From Ancylobacter novellus (GTDB lineage Bacteria; Pseudomonadota; Alphaproteobacteria; Rhizobiales; Xanthobacteraceae), in NCBI GenBank assembly GCA_003241485.1, contig QFQD01000075.1, positions 1 to 44,102 on the forward strand: a DNA stretch of 44,102 nt, in the 5' to 3' direction. This document shows positions 1-8,490 of this stretch, piece after piece. The notes under the pieces were generated by a model that searched no databases, had not been told where the DNA came from, and worked only from the letters and a program-made list of their open reading frames with translations. Numbering within the stretch: position 1 is the first letter of the stretch; the number at the start of each line of letters is the position of its first letter. Made by a program: the position numbers and the translations under genes.

Positions 1-965
1 GCGGCGGGCGCGAGCCCGGCCTGTCGGCACTTGATGTCGAGGAACTTCTCCGCGCCGAGGTCGGCGCCGAAGCCGGCTTCCGTCACCACATAATCAGCAA
101 GGCCGAGCGCGGCACGCGTCGCCATCACGGAATTGCAGCCATGGGCGATATTGGCGAAGGGCCCGCCATGCACCAGCGCCGGCGTCGCCTCCAGCGTCTG
201 TACGAGGTTCGGCTGGAAGGCGTCGCGCAGCAGCGCGGTCATCGCACCGGTCACCTTCAGCTGCGCGGCCGTCACCGGCTGCCGGGTGCGGGTCTGCGCG
301 ACCACCATGCGCCCGAGCCGCTCCTCAAGGTCCTCCAGCGAGCGGGCCAGGCAGAAGATCGCCATCACCTCGCTGGCGACGGTGATGTCGAAGCCATCCC
401 CGACCACGACGCTGCGCAGCGCCCGGTCGTTGAGGTCGACCACGCGGCGCCAGTTGATGCGCCGCGTGTCGATGCCGAGTTCGTTGCCCCAGTAGATGTG
501 GTTGTCGATCGCTGCGGCGAGCAGATTGTGCGCGGCGCTGATGGCGTGGAAATCGCCGGTGAAATGCAGGTTGATGTCCTGCATCGGGATGATCTGCGCA
601 TGCCCGCCGCCGGTCGCGCCGCCCTTCGAGCCGAACACCGGCCCAAGGCTGGGTTCGCGCAGCGCGATGGCGACGTTCTTGCCGATGCGTGCCAGTGCGT
701 CGCCGAGGCCGATGGTCGTGGTGGTCTTGCCTTCTCCCGCCGGGGTCGGGCTGATGGCGGTGACGAGGATCAGCCGGCCGTCGGCCTTCGCTTCGGCGCG
801 GCCGGCGAAGTCGAGCGCGATCTTCGCCTTGGTGTGCCCGTAGCGAAACAGCGCGTCGCCCGGCACGCCGAGACGGTTGCCGATCTCCTCGATCGGGCGC
901 GGCTCCACGCGGGCCGCGATGGCCGCATCGCTGTTGGGATCTATGGTGCGCAAGGCGGTAGTCAT
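1..965 (-). CDS. fhs: Formate--tetrahydrofolate ligase, 3' end beyond the window
   Basis: ATP-dependent ligation of formate to tetrahydrofolate, giving 10-formyl-THF for cytoplasmic one-carbon metabolism. The 321 visible residues of a roughly 555-residue family begin at ATG 965, with GGGAG upstream. They show the P-loop PTPAGEGKTTTTIGLGDAL (residues 73-91), the family stretches EPSLGPVFGSKGGATGGG and DINLHFTGDFHAI, and later HGGPFANIAHGCNSV. The reading frame is open to the left edge, so the C-terminal part lies outside. It starts 24 bp downstream of a DoxX gene on the same strand and may be cotranscribed with it. The N-terminal identity is not in doubt. Confidence 0.96.
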   Translation of the reverse strand, partial: MTTALRTIDPNSDAAIAARVEPRPIEEIGNRLGVPGDALFRYGHTKAKIALDFAGRAEAKADGRLILVTAISPTPAGEGKTTTTIGLGDALARIGKNVAIALREPSLGPVFGSKGGATGGGHAQIIPMQDINLHFTGDFHAISAAHNLLAAAIDNHIYWGNELGIDTRRINWRRVVDLNDRALRSVVVGDGFDITVASEVMAIFCLARSLEDLEERLGRMVVAQTRTRQPVTAAQLKVTGAMTALLRDAFQPNLVQTLEATPALVHGGPFANIAHGCNSVMATRAALGLADYVVTEAGFGADLGAEKFLDIKCRQAGLAPA

Positions 966-989
966 CGCGGCTCCCGTTTCAGCTCGGCA

Positions 990-1400
990 TCAGGCGGCGC
1001 GGGTGCGCTCGGCCAGTATGGCGACCAGCAGCATTCCGCCGATCACCGAGAGATGCTCGATGGCGATGTAGAATTCCAGCTGCGCAATATCGCCTTCCAT
1101 GTTCCAGAAGTGATGCGCGATCGGAATGGTCAGAAAGGTGAAAATGACCAGCGCCCCGGCGCCGAGCCATGCGACGCGGTTCAACAGGATCAGCACACCG
1201 CCCACGAGCTGGGTGACCAGCGTCGCGAGGGCGAACAGCCACGGCGGGTTGAGGCCGAAATAGGCCATCTCGGCCTGCGCCGCCGGGAAGTCGATGAGCT
1301 TGCTGATGCCGCTGCCGAGAAACATGAAGACAAGGAGAAGACGCGCGACGAAGGCGGTGATCGGAGACCGCAGGATGGTCGAGATGATGCCCGGTGTCAT
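990..1400 (-). CDS. DoxX family membrane protein
   Basis: A 136-residue inner-membrane protein with four hydrophobic segments (about residues 15-35, 52-72, 76-95 and 108-130). It has the DoxX features GLNPPWLFALAT and GGVLILLNRVAWLGAGAL, followed by a PIAHHFW segment. DoxX proteins are small four-helix quinone-type membrane proteins linked to redox processes, and the exact role of this one is not known. ATG 1400 is preceded by GAGGAAAG. The gene lies just upstream of fhs on the same strand. No catalytic residues can be assigned from sequence alone. Confidence 0.85.
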   Translation of the reverse strand: MTPGIISTILRSPITAFVARLLLVFMFLGSGISKLIDFPAAQAEMAYFGLNPPWLFALATLVTQLVGGVLILLNRVAWLGAGALVIFTFLTIPIAHHFWNMEGDIAQLEFYIAIEHLSVIGGMLLVAILAERTRAA

Positions 1401-1483
1401 CGGTAGCTTTCCTCAGGGAAGATCAACCCCGATGTCCTAGCGCAGCGACCGTGCAAAGGCGATATGCACCCACGGCAACCGGC

Positions 1484-1867
1484 CTACTGGCGGGTTTCCT
1501 CCGGGGTGCCGTCCTCGTCCTCGTCACCTTCCTCGTCTTCGTCCTCCTCGCGCGCGGCCTTCGCCTCGGCGATGAAATCGGCGGCGTGCTTCTTGGCCTC
1601 GCGCACGCTGTCGCCGAGTTCGCGCACATAGCGGTCGAGGTCGAGCCGCAGCCCGCCGATCGACGGCTTCTCGGTCTCGGCGGCATAGGCGACCATGCGC
1701 AGCGACAGGCCGAGGTCGGAAACGAGGTCGGCGAGGAAGGCGTCGCCAAGGTCGTGCTCGTCGGCATAGGCCATCAGGCGCTCATAGAGCGCGGCGCGAT
1801 GCGTGTCATAGGCCTCTTCATAGGCCTCGTCGCTCTCGTCCTCGGGCGTGTTGTCCCAATCGGCCAT
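1484..1867 (-). CDS. Conserved-looking acidic protein of unknown function
   Basis: A 127-residue soluble protein starting MADWDNTPEDESDEAYEEAY and ending in an acidic low-complexity tail (about residues 107-127, mostly Glu and Asp). The middle is predicted helical. ATG 1867 was chosen because AGAGGA precedes it; an in-frame start at 1954 would run through the end of the upstream gene and has no ribosome site. It follows gpt by 35 bp on the same strand, so the two are probably cotranscribed. I recognise no domain and assign no function. The charged tail might mediate a protein contact, but that is only inference. Confidence 0.7.
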   Translation of the reverse strand: MADWDNTPEDESDEAYEEAYDTHRAALYERLMAYADEHDLGDAFLADLVSDLGLSLRMVAYAAETEKPSIGGLRLDLDRYVRELGDSVREAKKHAADFIAEAKAAREEDEDEEGDEDEDGTPEETRQ

Positions 1868-1902
1868 GGTGCGTGTCCTCTGCGGAAAAATGCCAAACGG
1901 GC

Positions 1903-2409
1903 TCAGGCGACGCCGTCGCGGATCGGCGGCTGGAAGGTGAGGCCCATGTCCCAAGGAAAATAGATCCAGGTGTCCTGGCTGACCTCGGTGATGAAGGTGT
2001 CGATCAGCGGACGCCCCAGCGGCTTGGCGTAGACGGTGGCGAAATGCGCTTCCGGCAGCATCTCGCGCACCACGCGGGCGGTCGAGCCGGTATCGACCAG
2101 ATCGTCAATCACCAGGAGCCCCTGCCCCTTCGCGCCCGCGGCGGCTGTCACCGCTTCGGCGATGGGCTTGAGCACTTCCATCGCGCCCTGGTTCTTGTAG
2201 TCGTGATAACTGGCGATGCAAACGGTCTCGATAAGCCGGACGCCGAGTTCACGAGCCACAATGGCGGCCGGCACCAGCCCGCCGCGCGTGATGCAGACGA
2301 TGCCGACAAACGGCCCCGCTCCCGCAAGCCGCCAGGCCAGCGCCCGCGCGTCGCGGTGGAACTGGTCCCAGGAGACAGGAAAGGCCTTGTTCTGGCGGTC
2401 GTCGGACAT
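1903..2409 (-). CDS. gpt: Xanthine/guanine phosphoribosyltransferase
   Basis: Purine salvage enzyme that transfers phosphoribosyl from PRPP to xanthine or guanine. The 168-residue protein has the type I PRTase PRPP loop LLVIDDLVDTGSTA (residues 98-111). It also has the N-terminal CITRGGLVPAAIVARELG (about 39-56) and the C-terminal WIYFPWDMG segment typical of Gpt. Length is about one domain, as expected for alphaproteobacterial Gpt. ATG 2409 is preceded by AAGGTGA. It is first of a probable two-gene unit with the acidic protein downstream. Hypoxanthine specificity cannot be excluded, but the C-terminus fits Gpt better than Hpt. Confidence 0.92.
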   Translation of the reverse strand: MSDDRQNKAFPVSWDQFHRDARALAWRLAGAGPFVGIVCITRGGLVPAAIVARELGVRLIETVCIASYHDYKNQGAMEVLKPIAEAVTAAAGAKGQGLLVIDDLVDTGSTARVVREMLPEAHFATVYAKPLGRPLIDTFITEVSQDTWIYFPWDMGLTFQPPIRDGVA

Positions 2410-2508
2410 CGGTCATCACCTTGGGCACGCAAGCCGCATGGGAGATCATTAGCGGCAGCCACCGCGCTTCTCCAGAGCCGCGCGGCGAAATCCCCGCCTT
2501 AGCGTCGC

Positions 2509-3252
2509 TCAGCGGCGCGGAATGGCCGCCACCATGAGCTTCACCGCCGCCACCGCCTCCGCCAGCTTCGCCGGATCGCGCGAGCGAACCACGAGGTTGG
2601 AATTCGGCCGCCCGTCCTCGTCGAGGAAGGGATAGGAGCCGATTGTCACGTCCGGATGCGCCTCGGCGATGAGCTTCAGCGGCCCGCCAATATCGCCCTC
2701 GCGGGCATTCGCCCGCACCGTCTCGGAGAGCACATGTACGCCCGTGCGCAGCTTCGGCGCCACCTGGTCGAGCATGGCCTGCATGATGGTTGGCACGCCG
2801 GCCATGACGATGACATTGCCGATCCAGAAGCCCGGTGCCTTGGAGACGGGATTGGGCACCAGCTCGGCGCCCGCGGGAATGCGCGCCATGCGCAGCCGCG
2901 CCTCGTTCAGGTCTTCGGGCTTGATGTATTCGAGCAGCATGGCCCGCGCGCGCGGGTCGACATGGATCGGCACGCCGAAGGCCTTGGCGATGGAATCGGC
3001 GGTGATGTCGTCATGCGTCGGGCCGATGCCGCCCGTGGTGAAGACATAGGTGTAGCGGGCGCGCAGTGCGTTCACCGCGCTCACGATCTCATCCTCGATG
3101 TCGGGCACCACCCGCACCTCGCGCAGATCGATGCCGATGGTGGTGAGGTACTCGGCGATGTAGCCGATGTTCCGGTCCTTGGTCCGCCCGGACAGAATCT
3201 CGTCGCCAATGACCAGGATGCCCGCCGTCACCAGCTCCACTGCACCGCTCAT
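2509..3252 (-). CDS. cinA: CinA-type MoCF-domain protein (competence/damage-inducible protein A family)
   Basis: A 247-residue protein made of a single molybdopterin-binding-like (MoCF/MoaB fold) domain. It carries AGILVIGDEILSGRTKDRN (residues 10-28) and FTTGGIGPTHDDITADSIAK (71-90). The C-terminal nicotinamide-mononucleotide amidase domain of full CinA is absent, as in many stand-alone alphaproteobacterial members. The function of these short forms is unclear; nucleotide or pyridine-nucleotide salvage has been proposed for the family. ATG 3252 is preceded by CCGAGGGAAAGGG. A longer frame to 3342 exists but begins with atypical sequence. It is divergent from the ATP-grasp gene, with 194 bp between the starts. 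Confidence 0.88.
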   Translation of the reverse strand: MSGAVELVTAGILVIGDEILSGRTKDRNIGYIAEYLTTIGIDLREVRVVPDIEDEIVSAVNALRARYTYVFTTGGIGPTHDDITADSIAKAFGVPIHVDPRARAMLLEYIKPEDLNEARLRMARIPAGAELVPNPVSKAPGFWIGNVIVMAGVPTIMQAMLDQVAPKLRTGVHVLSETVRANAREGDIGGPLKLIAEAHPDVTIGSYPFLDEDGRPNSNLVVRSRDPAKLAEAVAAVKLMVAAIPRR

Positions 3253-3446
3253 GCGATTCCCTTTCCCTCGGCTGCTGCTTCTCGCCGCAAATGAACGCAG
3301 TACCCGCCGCAAGCAAGGGCAGACAGCCTCACAAATGGGCAATCGGCGAACAATCCGCCGAATATCTGCATCCAGAGTCTTCCGCCTCTTCCGCTGGCAC
3401 GGCGTTTGTAGCTAACTTGGCCGAGTTGGGGAGTAGATTTGCAACT

Positions 3447-4868
3447 ATGAGCGTCGCCTTCGACGAGATGACAAATGCGGACGGCTCTATTCGCCCCGCT
3501 TACACCGCCCTGTCACGCTGGCTGAGCAGCGTTCCGCCCGAAGTGCTCGATTTCCGACGCAAGGAAGCCGAGTTCATATTCCGGCGCATCGGCATCACCT
3601 TCGCCGTCTATGGCGACAGCGACGCGCAGGAGCGGCTGATCCCCTTCGACATCATTCCCCGCATCCTCTCCAGTGGTGAGTGGAAGCGGCTGTCAAAGGG
3701 GCTGGAGCAGCGCACCAAGGCGCTCAACCTCTATATCAAGGATGTCTACAGCAAGCGGGACATCCTGAAAGCCGGCGTGGTGCCGGAGGATCTGGTCTAC
3801 CAGAACCCTGTGTTCCGCCCGGAGATGAACGGCCAGAAGGTCCCGCACGACCTCTATGTCCACATCGCCGGCATCGACGTGGTGCGGGTCGACGCCGACA
3901 CCTTCTATGTGCTTGAGGACAATGCCCGCACGCCCTCCGGCGTCTCCTACATGCTGGAGAACCGCGAGATCATGATGCGGCTGTTCCCCGAGCTGTTCGC
4001 GGACAACCGCGTGGCGCCGGTCGAGAACTACACCGACGAATTGCTGGCGACGCTGAAATCGCTCGCGCCGGTGACCGCGACCAGCGACCCGAACGTGGTG
4101 GTGCTGACGCCCGGCATCTACAACTCGGCCTATTACGAGCACTCGTTCCTGGCCGACAAGCTGGGCGTCGAGCTGGTGGAAGGGCGCGACCTCTTCATCC
4201 GCAACGACATCGTCTACATGCGCACCACCGAGGGGCCCAAGCGCGTCGATGTGATCTATCGCCGCCTCGACGACGACTTCCTCGATCCCCTCGCCTTCCG
4301 GCCGGACAGCGCGCTCGGCGTGCCGGGGCTGATGAGCGCCTACAATGCCGGCAACGTCACGCTGACCAACGCGGTCGGCACCGGCGTCGCCGACGACAAG
4401 GCGGTCTACAGCTACATGCCGGACATCATCCGCTTCTATCTCGGCGAGGAGCCGCTGCTGAAGAACGTGCCGACCTGGCGCTGCCGCGAGGCCGACCACC
4501 TGAAATACGTGCTCGACCATCTGAGCGAGCTCGTCGTGAAGGAGGTCCACGGCTCTGGTGGCTACGGCATGCTCATCGGCCCGCGCGCCGACAAGGCGCA
4601 GATCGAACTGTTCCGCGCCAAGCTGAAGCAGGACCCGAACAACTTCATCGCGCAGCCGACGCTGGCGCTGTCGACCTGCCCGACCTTCGTCGAGGAAGGC
4701 ATCGCGCCGCGCCATGTGGACCTGCGTCCCTTCGTGCTCACCGGCTCGGACCGCACCCGCATCGTGCCGGGCGGCCTCACCCGCGTGGCGCTGCAGGAGG
4801 GCTCGCTGGTGGTGAATTCAAGCCAGGGCGGCGGAACCAAGGATACCTGGGTGCTGGAGGACAGCTGA
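3447..4868 (+). CDS. Circularly permuted ATP-grasp protein (COG2308 type)
   Basis: A 473-residue predicted amidoligase that would use ATP to join a carboxylate and an amine. It shows the circularly permuted ATP-grasp pattern: YVLEDNARTPSGVSYMLENR (residues 154-173), the glycine-rich nucleotide loop VKEVHGSGGYGMLIGP (about 365-380) and RHVDLRPFVLTG near the C-terminus. ATG 3447 begins MSVAFDEMTN, the usual start for this family; the upstream in-frame stretch to 3291 looks non-coding. It heads the cluster with LysE, alpha-E, transglutaminase and Anbu. In comparative work this family is predicted to synthesise a short peptide or a peptide tag. The actual substrate is unknown. Confidence 0.93.
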   Translation: MSVAFDEMTNADGSIRPAYTALSRWLSSVPPEVLDFRRKEAEFIFRRIGITFAVYGDSDAQERLIPFDIIPRILSSGEWKRLSKGLEQRTKALNLYIKDVYSKRDILKAGVVPEDLVYQNPVFRPEMNGQKVPHDLYVHIAGIDVVRVDADTFYVLEDNARTPSGVSYMLENREIMMRLFPELFADNRVAPVENYTDELLATLKSLAPVTATSDPNVVVLTPGIYNSAYYEHSFLADKLGVELVEGRDLFIRNDIVYMRTTEGPKRVDVIYRRLDDDFLDPLAFRPDSALGVPGLMSAYNAGNVTLTNAVGTGVADDKAVYSYMPDIIRFYLGEEPLLKNVPTWRCREADHLKYVLDHLSELVVKEVHGSGGYGMLIGPRADKAQIELFRAKLKQDPNNFIAQPTLALSTCPTFVEEGIAPRHVDLRPFVLTGSDRTRIVPGGLTRVALQEGSLVVNSSQGGGTKDTWVLEDS

Positions 4869-4923
4869 ACGGCGCGTCGACTTACGGGAGACAAGAAGCA
4901 GTGTCGCAAGAGGGAGCCTGAAT

Positions 4924-5547
4924 ATGCCGATCGAGACATGGCTGGCCTTCGTCGCCGCCTCAGCGGTGCTGCTTGTCATTCCCGGACCGACCATTCTCCT
5001 CGTCGTCTCCTATGCGCTCGGACAGGGCCGGCGCGTGGCGCTGCCGGTGGCGGCGGGCGTGGCGCTGGGCGACTTCACCGCCATGACGCTGTCCATGCTC
5101 GGCCTCGGCGCGCTTCTCGCCACCTCGGCCACGCTGTTCACCGTGCTCAAATGGATCGGCGCGGGCTATCTGATCTGGCTCGGCATCAAGCTGTGGCGAG
5201 CCGGCGGCACCCCGCTCATCGGCGAGGCGCGTACCGGCGGCTCCTCGCTGCGCATGCTGCTGCACGCCTGGATCGTCACCGCGCTGAACCCGAAGAGCCT
5301 GACTTTCTTCGTGGCGTTTCTGCCGCAGTTCCTCGACCCGGGCCGGGACTTCCTCACCCAGATGGTGGTGTTCGAGACCACCTTCCTTGTCCTCGCCGCC
5401 TGCAACGCCTTCGGCTACGCGCTGATCGCGGGCCGGCTGCGCGGGGCGATCGGCAATTCCCGTGTCGTCGCCGCCATCAACCGGACCGGCGGCACACTTC
5501 TCATCGGCGCGGGCCTTGCCACGCTCGCCTGGCGCAACGCCAAATGA
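4924..5547 (+). CDS. LysE/RhtB-family amino-acid exporter
   Basis: A 207-residue inner-membrane exporter with about six hydrophobic segments. Family marks are VIPGPTILLVVSYALGQG near the N-terminus, GAGYLIWLGIKLW (about residues 79-91) and ALNPKSLTFFVAFLPQFL in the middle. Family members pump amino acids or related small amines out of the cell. ATG 4924 has GAGGGAG upstream. The gene sits 55 bp after the ATP-grasp gene and 26 bp before the alpha-E gene on the same strand, so it is probably cotranscribed with the Anbu-type cluster. Such a gene is not part of the usual four-gene set. Its substrate may be the cluster product, which is inference. Confidence 0.92.
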   Translation: MPIETWLAFVAASAVLLVIPGPTILLVVSYALGQGRRVALPVAAGVALGDFTAMTLSMLGLGALLATSATLFTVLKWIGAGYLIWLGIKLWRAGGTPLIGEARTGGSSLRMLLHAWIVTALNPKSLTFFVAFLPQFLDPGRDFLTQMVVFETTFLVLAACNAFGYALIAGRLRGAIGNSRVVAAINRTGGTLLIGAGLATLAWRNAK

Positions 5548-5573
5548 CCGGCACGTAAACCAACGCGGACCCC

Positions 5574-6518
5574 ATGCTTTCACGCACTGCAGACAATCTC
5601 TACTGGCTGGCCCGCTACATGGAACGCGCGGATTGCCTCGCGCGGATCCTCGACGTCACCCAGCGCCTGGCCCAGCTGCCCGCCGCCTATGGCGGCTCGA
5701 CCAATGAATGGCGTTCGGCATTGCTGACCGCCGGCTGCGCCGACCTGTTCAAGCAGGTGCATGACGAGGATGCGAGCGAGCAGAACGTCATCAACTTCCT
5801 GGCCTTCGCGCCGGAGAACCCCTCCTCCATCCGCAACTGCTTCGAGATCGCGCGCACCAATGCCCGCTCGGTCCGCACCGCGCTGACCATCGAGATGTGG
5901 GAGACCATCAACTCCGCTTGGCTGGAGCTGAAGCGCTACTCCACCAAGAACATGACGCGCGAGGAGCTGGCGCGCTTCCTCTCCTTCGTGAAGGAAACCT
6001 CGCTGCGCTTCGACGGCGCCGCCTACCGCACCATGCTGCGCAACGACGCCTTTTGGTTCTCGCGCGTCGGCATGTATGTGGAGCGCGCCGACAATACCGC
6101 CCGCATTCTCGACGTGAAGTACCATGTGCTGCTGCCGGATTCCGAGCATGTCGGCGGGCCGCTGGACTACTTCCAGTGGGCCTCGATCCTGCGTTCGGTG
6201 TCGGCGCTCACCAGCTTCCACTGGGTCTACCGCGAGAGCGTGAAACCGTGGCTGGTGGCGGACCTCTTGATCCTCAACGCGCAGATGCCGCGCTCGCTGA
6301 CCAGCTGCTATCAAAACATCACGCGCTATCTCGATGACATCGCCGCCTATTATGGGCGGCAGGGGCCGTCCCAGCGCATCGCCCGCACCACCCTGACCCG
6401 GCTGGGCAACAGCCGCATGGACGATATCTTCCAGACCGGCCTGCACGAATATATCGACGACTTCGTTTTCGAGAATAACCGTCTCGGATCGACCGTCGCC
6501 GAGCAATATCTGCTCTGA
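5574..6518 (+). CDS. Alpha-E domain protein (COG2307 type)
   Basis: A 314-residue, almost entirely helical protein of the alpha-E family. It starts MLSRTADNLYWLARYMERAD, which is characteristic, and repeats the pattern at FWFSRVGMYVERADNTARIL (about residues 158-177). The family is nearly always encoded next to COG2308 ATP-grasp enzymes and is predicted to partner them, possibly as the second component of the amidoligase. No biochemical activity is established. ATG 5574 lacks a strong ribosome site, and translation may depend on coupling to the upstream exporter gene that ends 26 bp earlier. Confidence 0.93.
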   Translation: MLSRTADNLYWLARYMERADCLARILDVTQRLAQLPAAYGGSTNEWRSALLTAGCADLFKQVHDEDASEQNVINFLAFAPENPSSIRNCFEIARTNARSVRTALTIEMWETINSAWLELKRYSTKNMTREELARFLSFVKETSLRFDGAAYRTMLRNDAFWFSRVGMYVERADNTARILDVKYHVLLPDSEHVGGPLDYFQWASILRSVSALTSFHWVYRESVKPWLVADLLILNAQMPRSLTSCYQNITRYLDDIAAYYGRQGPSQRIARTTLTRLGNSRMDDIFQTGLHEYIDDFVFENNRLGSTVAEQYLL

Positions 6519-6536
6519 TCGAAACCGGTCCGCGTC

Positions 6537-7370
6537 ATGCGCATTCATGTGAACCACGCCACCACCTACACCTATGATCCGCCCGCCAATGGGGCAATCC
6601 AGACGCTGCGGCTGACCCCGCGCAGCCATGACGGCCAATATGTCGTCTCCTGGCGCATCGACGTTTCCGAGAGCTGCCGCCTGCGCGCGCATGAGGATGC
6701 GTTCGGCAACCTCACCCACACCTTCGCCGTCGACGGCCCGATCTCGGAGCTGCGCGTGCTGGTCGAGGGCGAGGTGGAGACGCAGGAGACCTCCGGCGTC
6801 GTGCGCGGCGCCAAGGAGCGTTTCCCGCCCTCCCTGTTCATGCGCGAGACCGACCTCACCAGCGCAGATGAGGCGTTGCGCGCCTTCGCGGTGGACGTCA
6901 CCGCCCGCGAGAGCGACCGCATCGCCAAGCTGCATGCTCTGAGTGACGCCATCGCCGACGCCATGAGCTTCGATCCTGACCCGACCAATGCCGGGACCAC
7001 CGCCGTCGAGGCCTTCAGCCTGAAGCGCGGCGTCTGCCAGGACTATGCCCACATCTTCATTTCCGCGGCGCGCCATGCCGGCATCCCCGCCCGCTATGTC
7101 AGCGGCTATCTCGTCGGCGACGCGGGCACCAGCGCGAAGGCGGGCCAGCAGGCCGGGCATGGCTGGGCGGAGGCCTATATAGACGGCCTCGGCTGGATCG
7201 GCTTCGACGCCACAAATCGCCAGTGCCCGACCGAGGCCTATGTGCGCCTCGCCATCGGGCTGGACTATCTCGGCGCGGCGCCGGTGCGGGGAAACCGCTA
7301 TGGCGGCGGCGAGGAAAACCTCTCGGTCGCCCTCACGGTCGATCAATCGAGCCGGCAGATTCAAGGCTGA
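6537..7370 (+). CDS. Transglutaminase-like cysteine peptidase (COG1305 type)
   Basis: A 277-residue protein with an N-terminal bacterial transglutaminase beta domain (residues 1-90, MRIHVNHATTYTYD start) and a transglutaminase core. The catalytic triad is visible as Cys167 (KRGVCQDYAH), His208 (GHGWAEAY) and Asp224 (GFDATN). In bacteria such proteins usually hydrolyse peptide or isopeptide bonds rather than cross-link. There is no signal peptide, so it should act in the cytoplasm. It starts 18 bp after the alpha-E stop and lies 108 bp before Anbu. In this cluster type it is predicted to release or trim the peptide made by the ATP-grasp enzyme. Confidence 0.93.
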   Translation: MRIHVNHATTYTYDPPANGAIQTLRLTPRSHDGQYVVSWRIDVSESCRLRAHEDAFGNLTHTFAVDGPISELRVLVEGEVETQETSGVVRGAKERFPPSLFMRETDLTSADEALRAFAVDVTARESDRIAKLHALSDAIADAMSFDPDPTNAGTTAVEAFSLKRGVCQDYAHIFISAARHAGIPARYVSGYLVGDAGTSAKAGQQAGHGWAEAYIDGLGWIGFDATNRQCPTEAYVRLAIGLDYLGAAPVRGNRYGGGEENLSVALTVDQSSRQIQG

Positions 7371-7478
7371 CGGCAAAATCGGGGCGGAAGGACTGCCCCT
7401 CGCGGAAACGCCCCGCTATAAGGGCGCCCAGGGAGAAGCGCGTGCCGAGCGGTACGCGTGCGGAGGGAAGTGCGTTTC

Positions 7479-8225
7479 ATGACCTATTGTTGCGGGATCC
7501 TCGTGCGGGAAGGCCTGGTCATGATCGCGGATACGCGGACCAATGCCGGGCTCGACAACATCTCCACCTTCCGCAAGCTGCATGTCTATGAGGAGCCGGG
7601 CCGCTACATCATGGCGCTCGCGACCGCTGGCAATCTGTCCATCTCGCAGGCGGTGATCTCCACCCTTCAGGAAGGCCTCGATAATCCCGAGACCGGCGAG
7701 AAGGATACGCTGACCGGCTGCACCAGCATGTTCCGCGCCACCCAGCTCGTGGGCCGGGCCGTCCGCCATGTCTATCATCTCTATGGCGAGGGGCTGAAGG
7801 AAGCGGATGTGCGCTTCGACGTGTCGTTCCTGTTTGGCGGGCAGGTGAACGGCGGCCGGCTTCGGCTGTTCATGATCTACGCGGCCGGCAACTTCATCGA
7901 GTGCACCTCCGACACCCCCTTCCTGCAGATCGGCGAGCACAAATACGGCAAGCCGGTGCTGGACCGCTCGATCACTTTCGAGACCGACATCTATGATGCG
8001 CTGAAGTCCGGGCTCATCTCGATGGATTCCACCATGCGGTCGAATCTGGGCGTCGGCATGCCGCTCGACGTGCTGGTCGCCCGCCGCGAAGGCAACCAGG
8101 CCGAGCTGAACTACCGCATCGAGCCGGGCGAGCCCTATTTCCATGATCTGCGCGAGCGCTGGTCGGCCGCCCTGCGCGCCGCCCATACCGCGATTCCGCG
8201 CCCGCCTTACGGCCAGCGCCGTTAG
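7479..8225 (+). CDS. Proteasome-like peptidase Anbu (COG3484)
   Basis: A 248-residue Ntn-hydrolase related to HslV and the proteasome beta subunit. The start at ATG 7479 (GGAGGGA at 7462-7468) places Thr2 directly after Met, so Met removal exposes the nucleophile Thr1. A GTG at 7458 would bury it and is rejected. Asp18 (MIADTRTNAG) and Lys33 (TFRKLH) match the catalytic Asp17 and Lys33 of the fold. Anbu assembles into an open helical or spiral multimer in studied cases, without a known unfoldase partner. No ATPase gene is adjacent. Clustering with ATP-grasp, alpha-E and transglutaminase is the classical context. Substrates are unknown. Confidence 0.94.
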   Translation: MTYCCGILVREGLVMIADTRTNAGLDNISTFRKLHVYEEPGRYIMALATAGNLSISQAVISTLQEGLDNPETGEKDTLTGCTSMFRATQLVGRAVRHVYHLYGEGLKEADVRFDVSFLFGGQVNGGRLRLFMIYAAGNFIECTSDTPFLQIGEHKYGKPVLDRSITFETDIYDALKSGLISMDSTMRSNLGVGMPLDVLVARREGNQAELNYRIEPGEPYFHDLRERWSAALRAAHTAIPRPPYGQRR

Positions 8226-8253
8226 GCCGCTCAAATCTTTATCGGCCTGACGA

Positions 8254-8325
8254 TCAGGTAATGAGATAGAGCAGAATGATGATCGGAATCGGAATACCAA
8301 TGAGCCACATAAGAATAGCTGGCAT
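8254..8325 (-). CDS. 23-residue hydrophobic membrane micro-protein
   Basis: The reading frame encodes a 23-residue peptide that begins MPAILMWLIGIPIPIIIL and ends LYLIT, which is one membrane helix with a WLIGIPIP core. ATG 8325 is preceded at ideal distance by GCGAGGAGAAC, a much stronger ribosome site than chance would give. It lies alone between Anbu and the SDR gene, convergent with Anbu. I believe similar one-helix peptides occur in other Hyphomicrobiales, but I cannot check. The function is unknown. Ribosome profiling or tagging would be needed to show translation. Confidence 0.55.
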   Translation of the reverse strand: MPAILMWLIGIPIPIIILLYLIT

Positions 8326-8490
8326 TATCGTTCTCCTCGCGTAGGAATGACTTGCATTCTGCCTCGATAACGCTCGCAGCTCTTTGCGGTTCCCATCCGT
8401 CAGACAAGGTCGGCCAAAAACCGCGCGACCGCCCATCCGCGTCTTGCCGGGACCGCAGCTCTCGGCCATTTTGCCGGTAGGGAGAAAATC

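Noticed and set aside
2509..3252. CinA truncation
   Set aside because: The missing amidase domain is usual in short alphaproteobacterial members. The single domain is complete with its own start and stop.
5580..7376. Long minus-strand open frame opposite the alpha-E and transglutaminase genes
   Set aside because: It is an antisense shadow in high-GC DNA. The plus strand has catalytic motifs and normal gene lengths, and this frame has no recognisable features.
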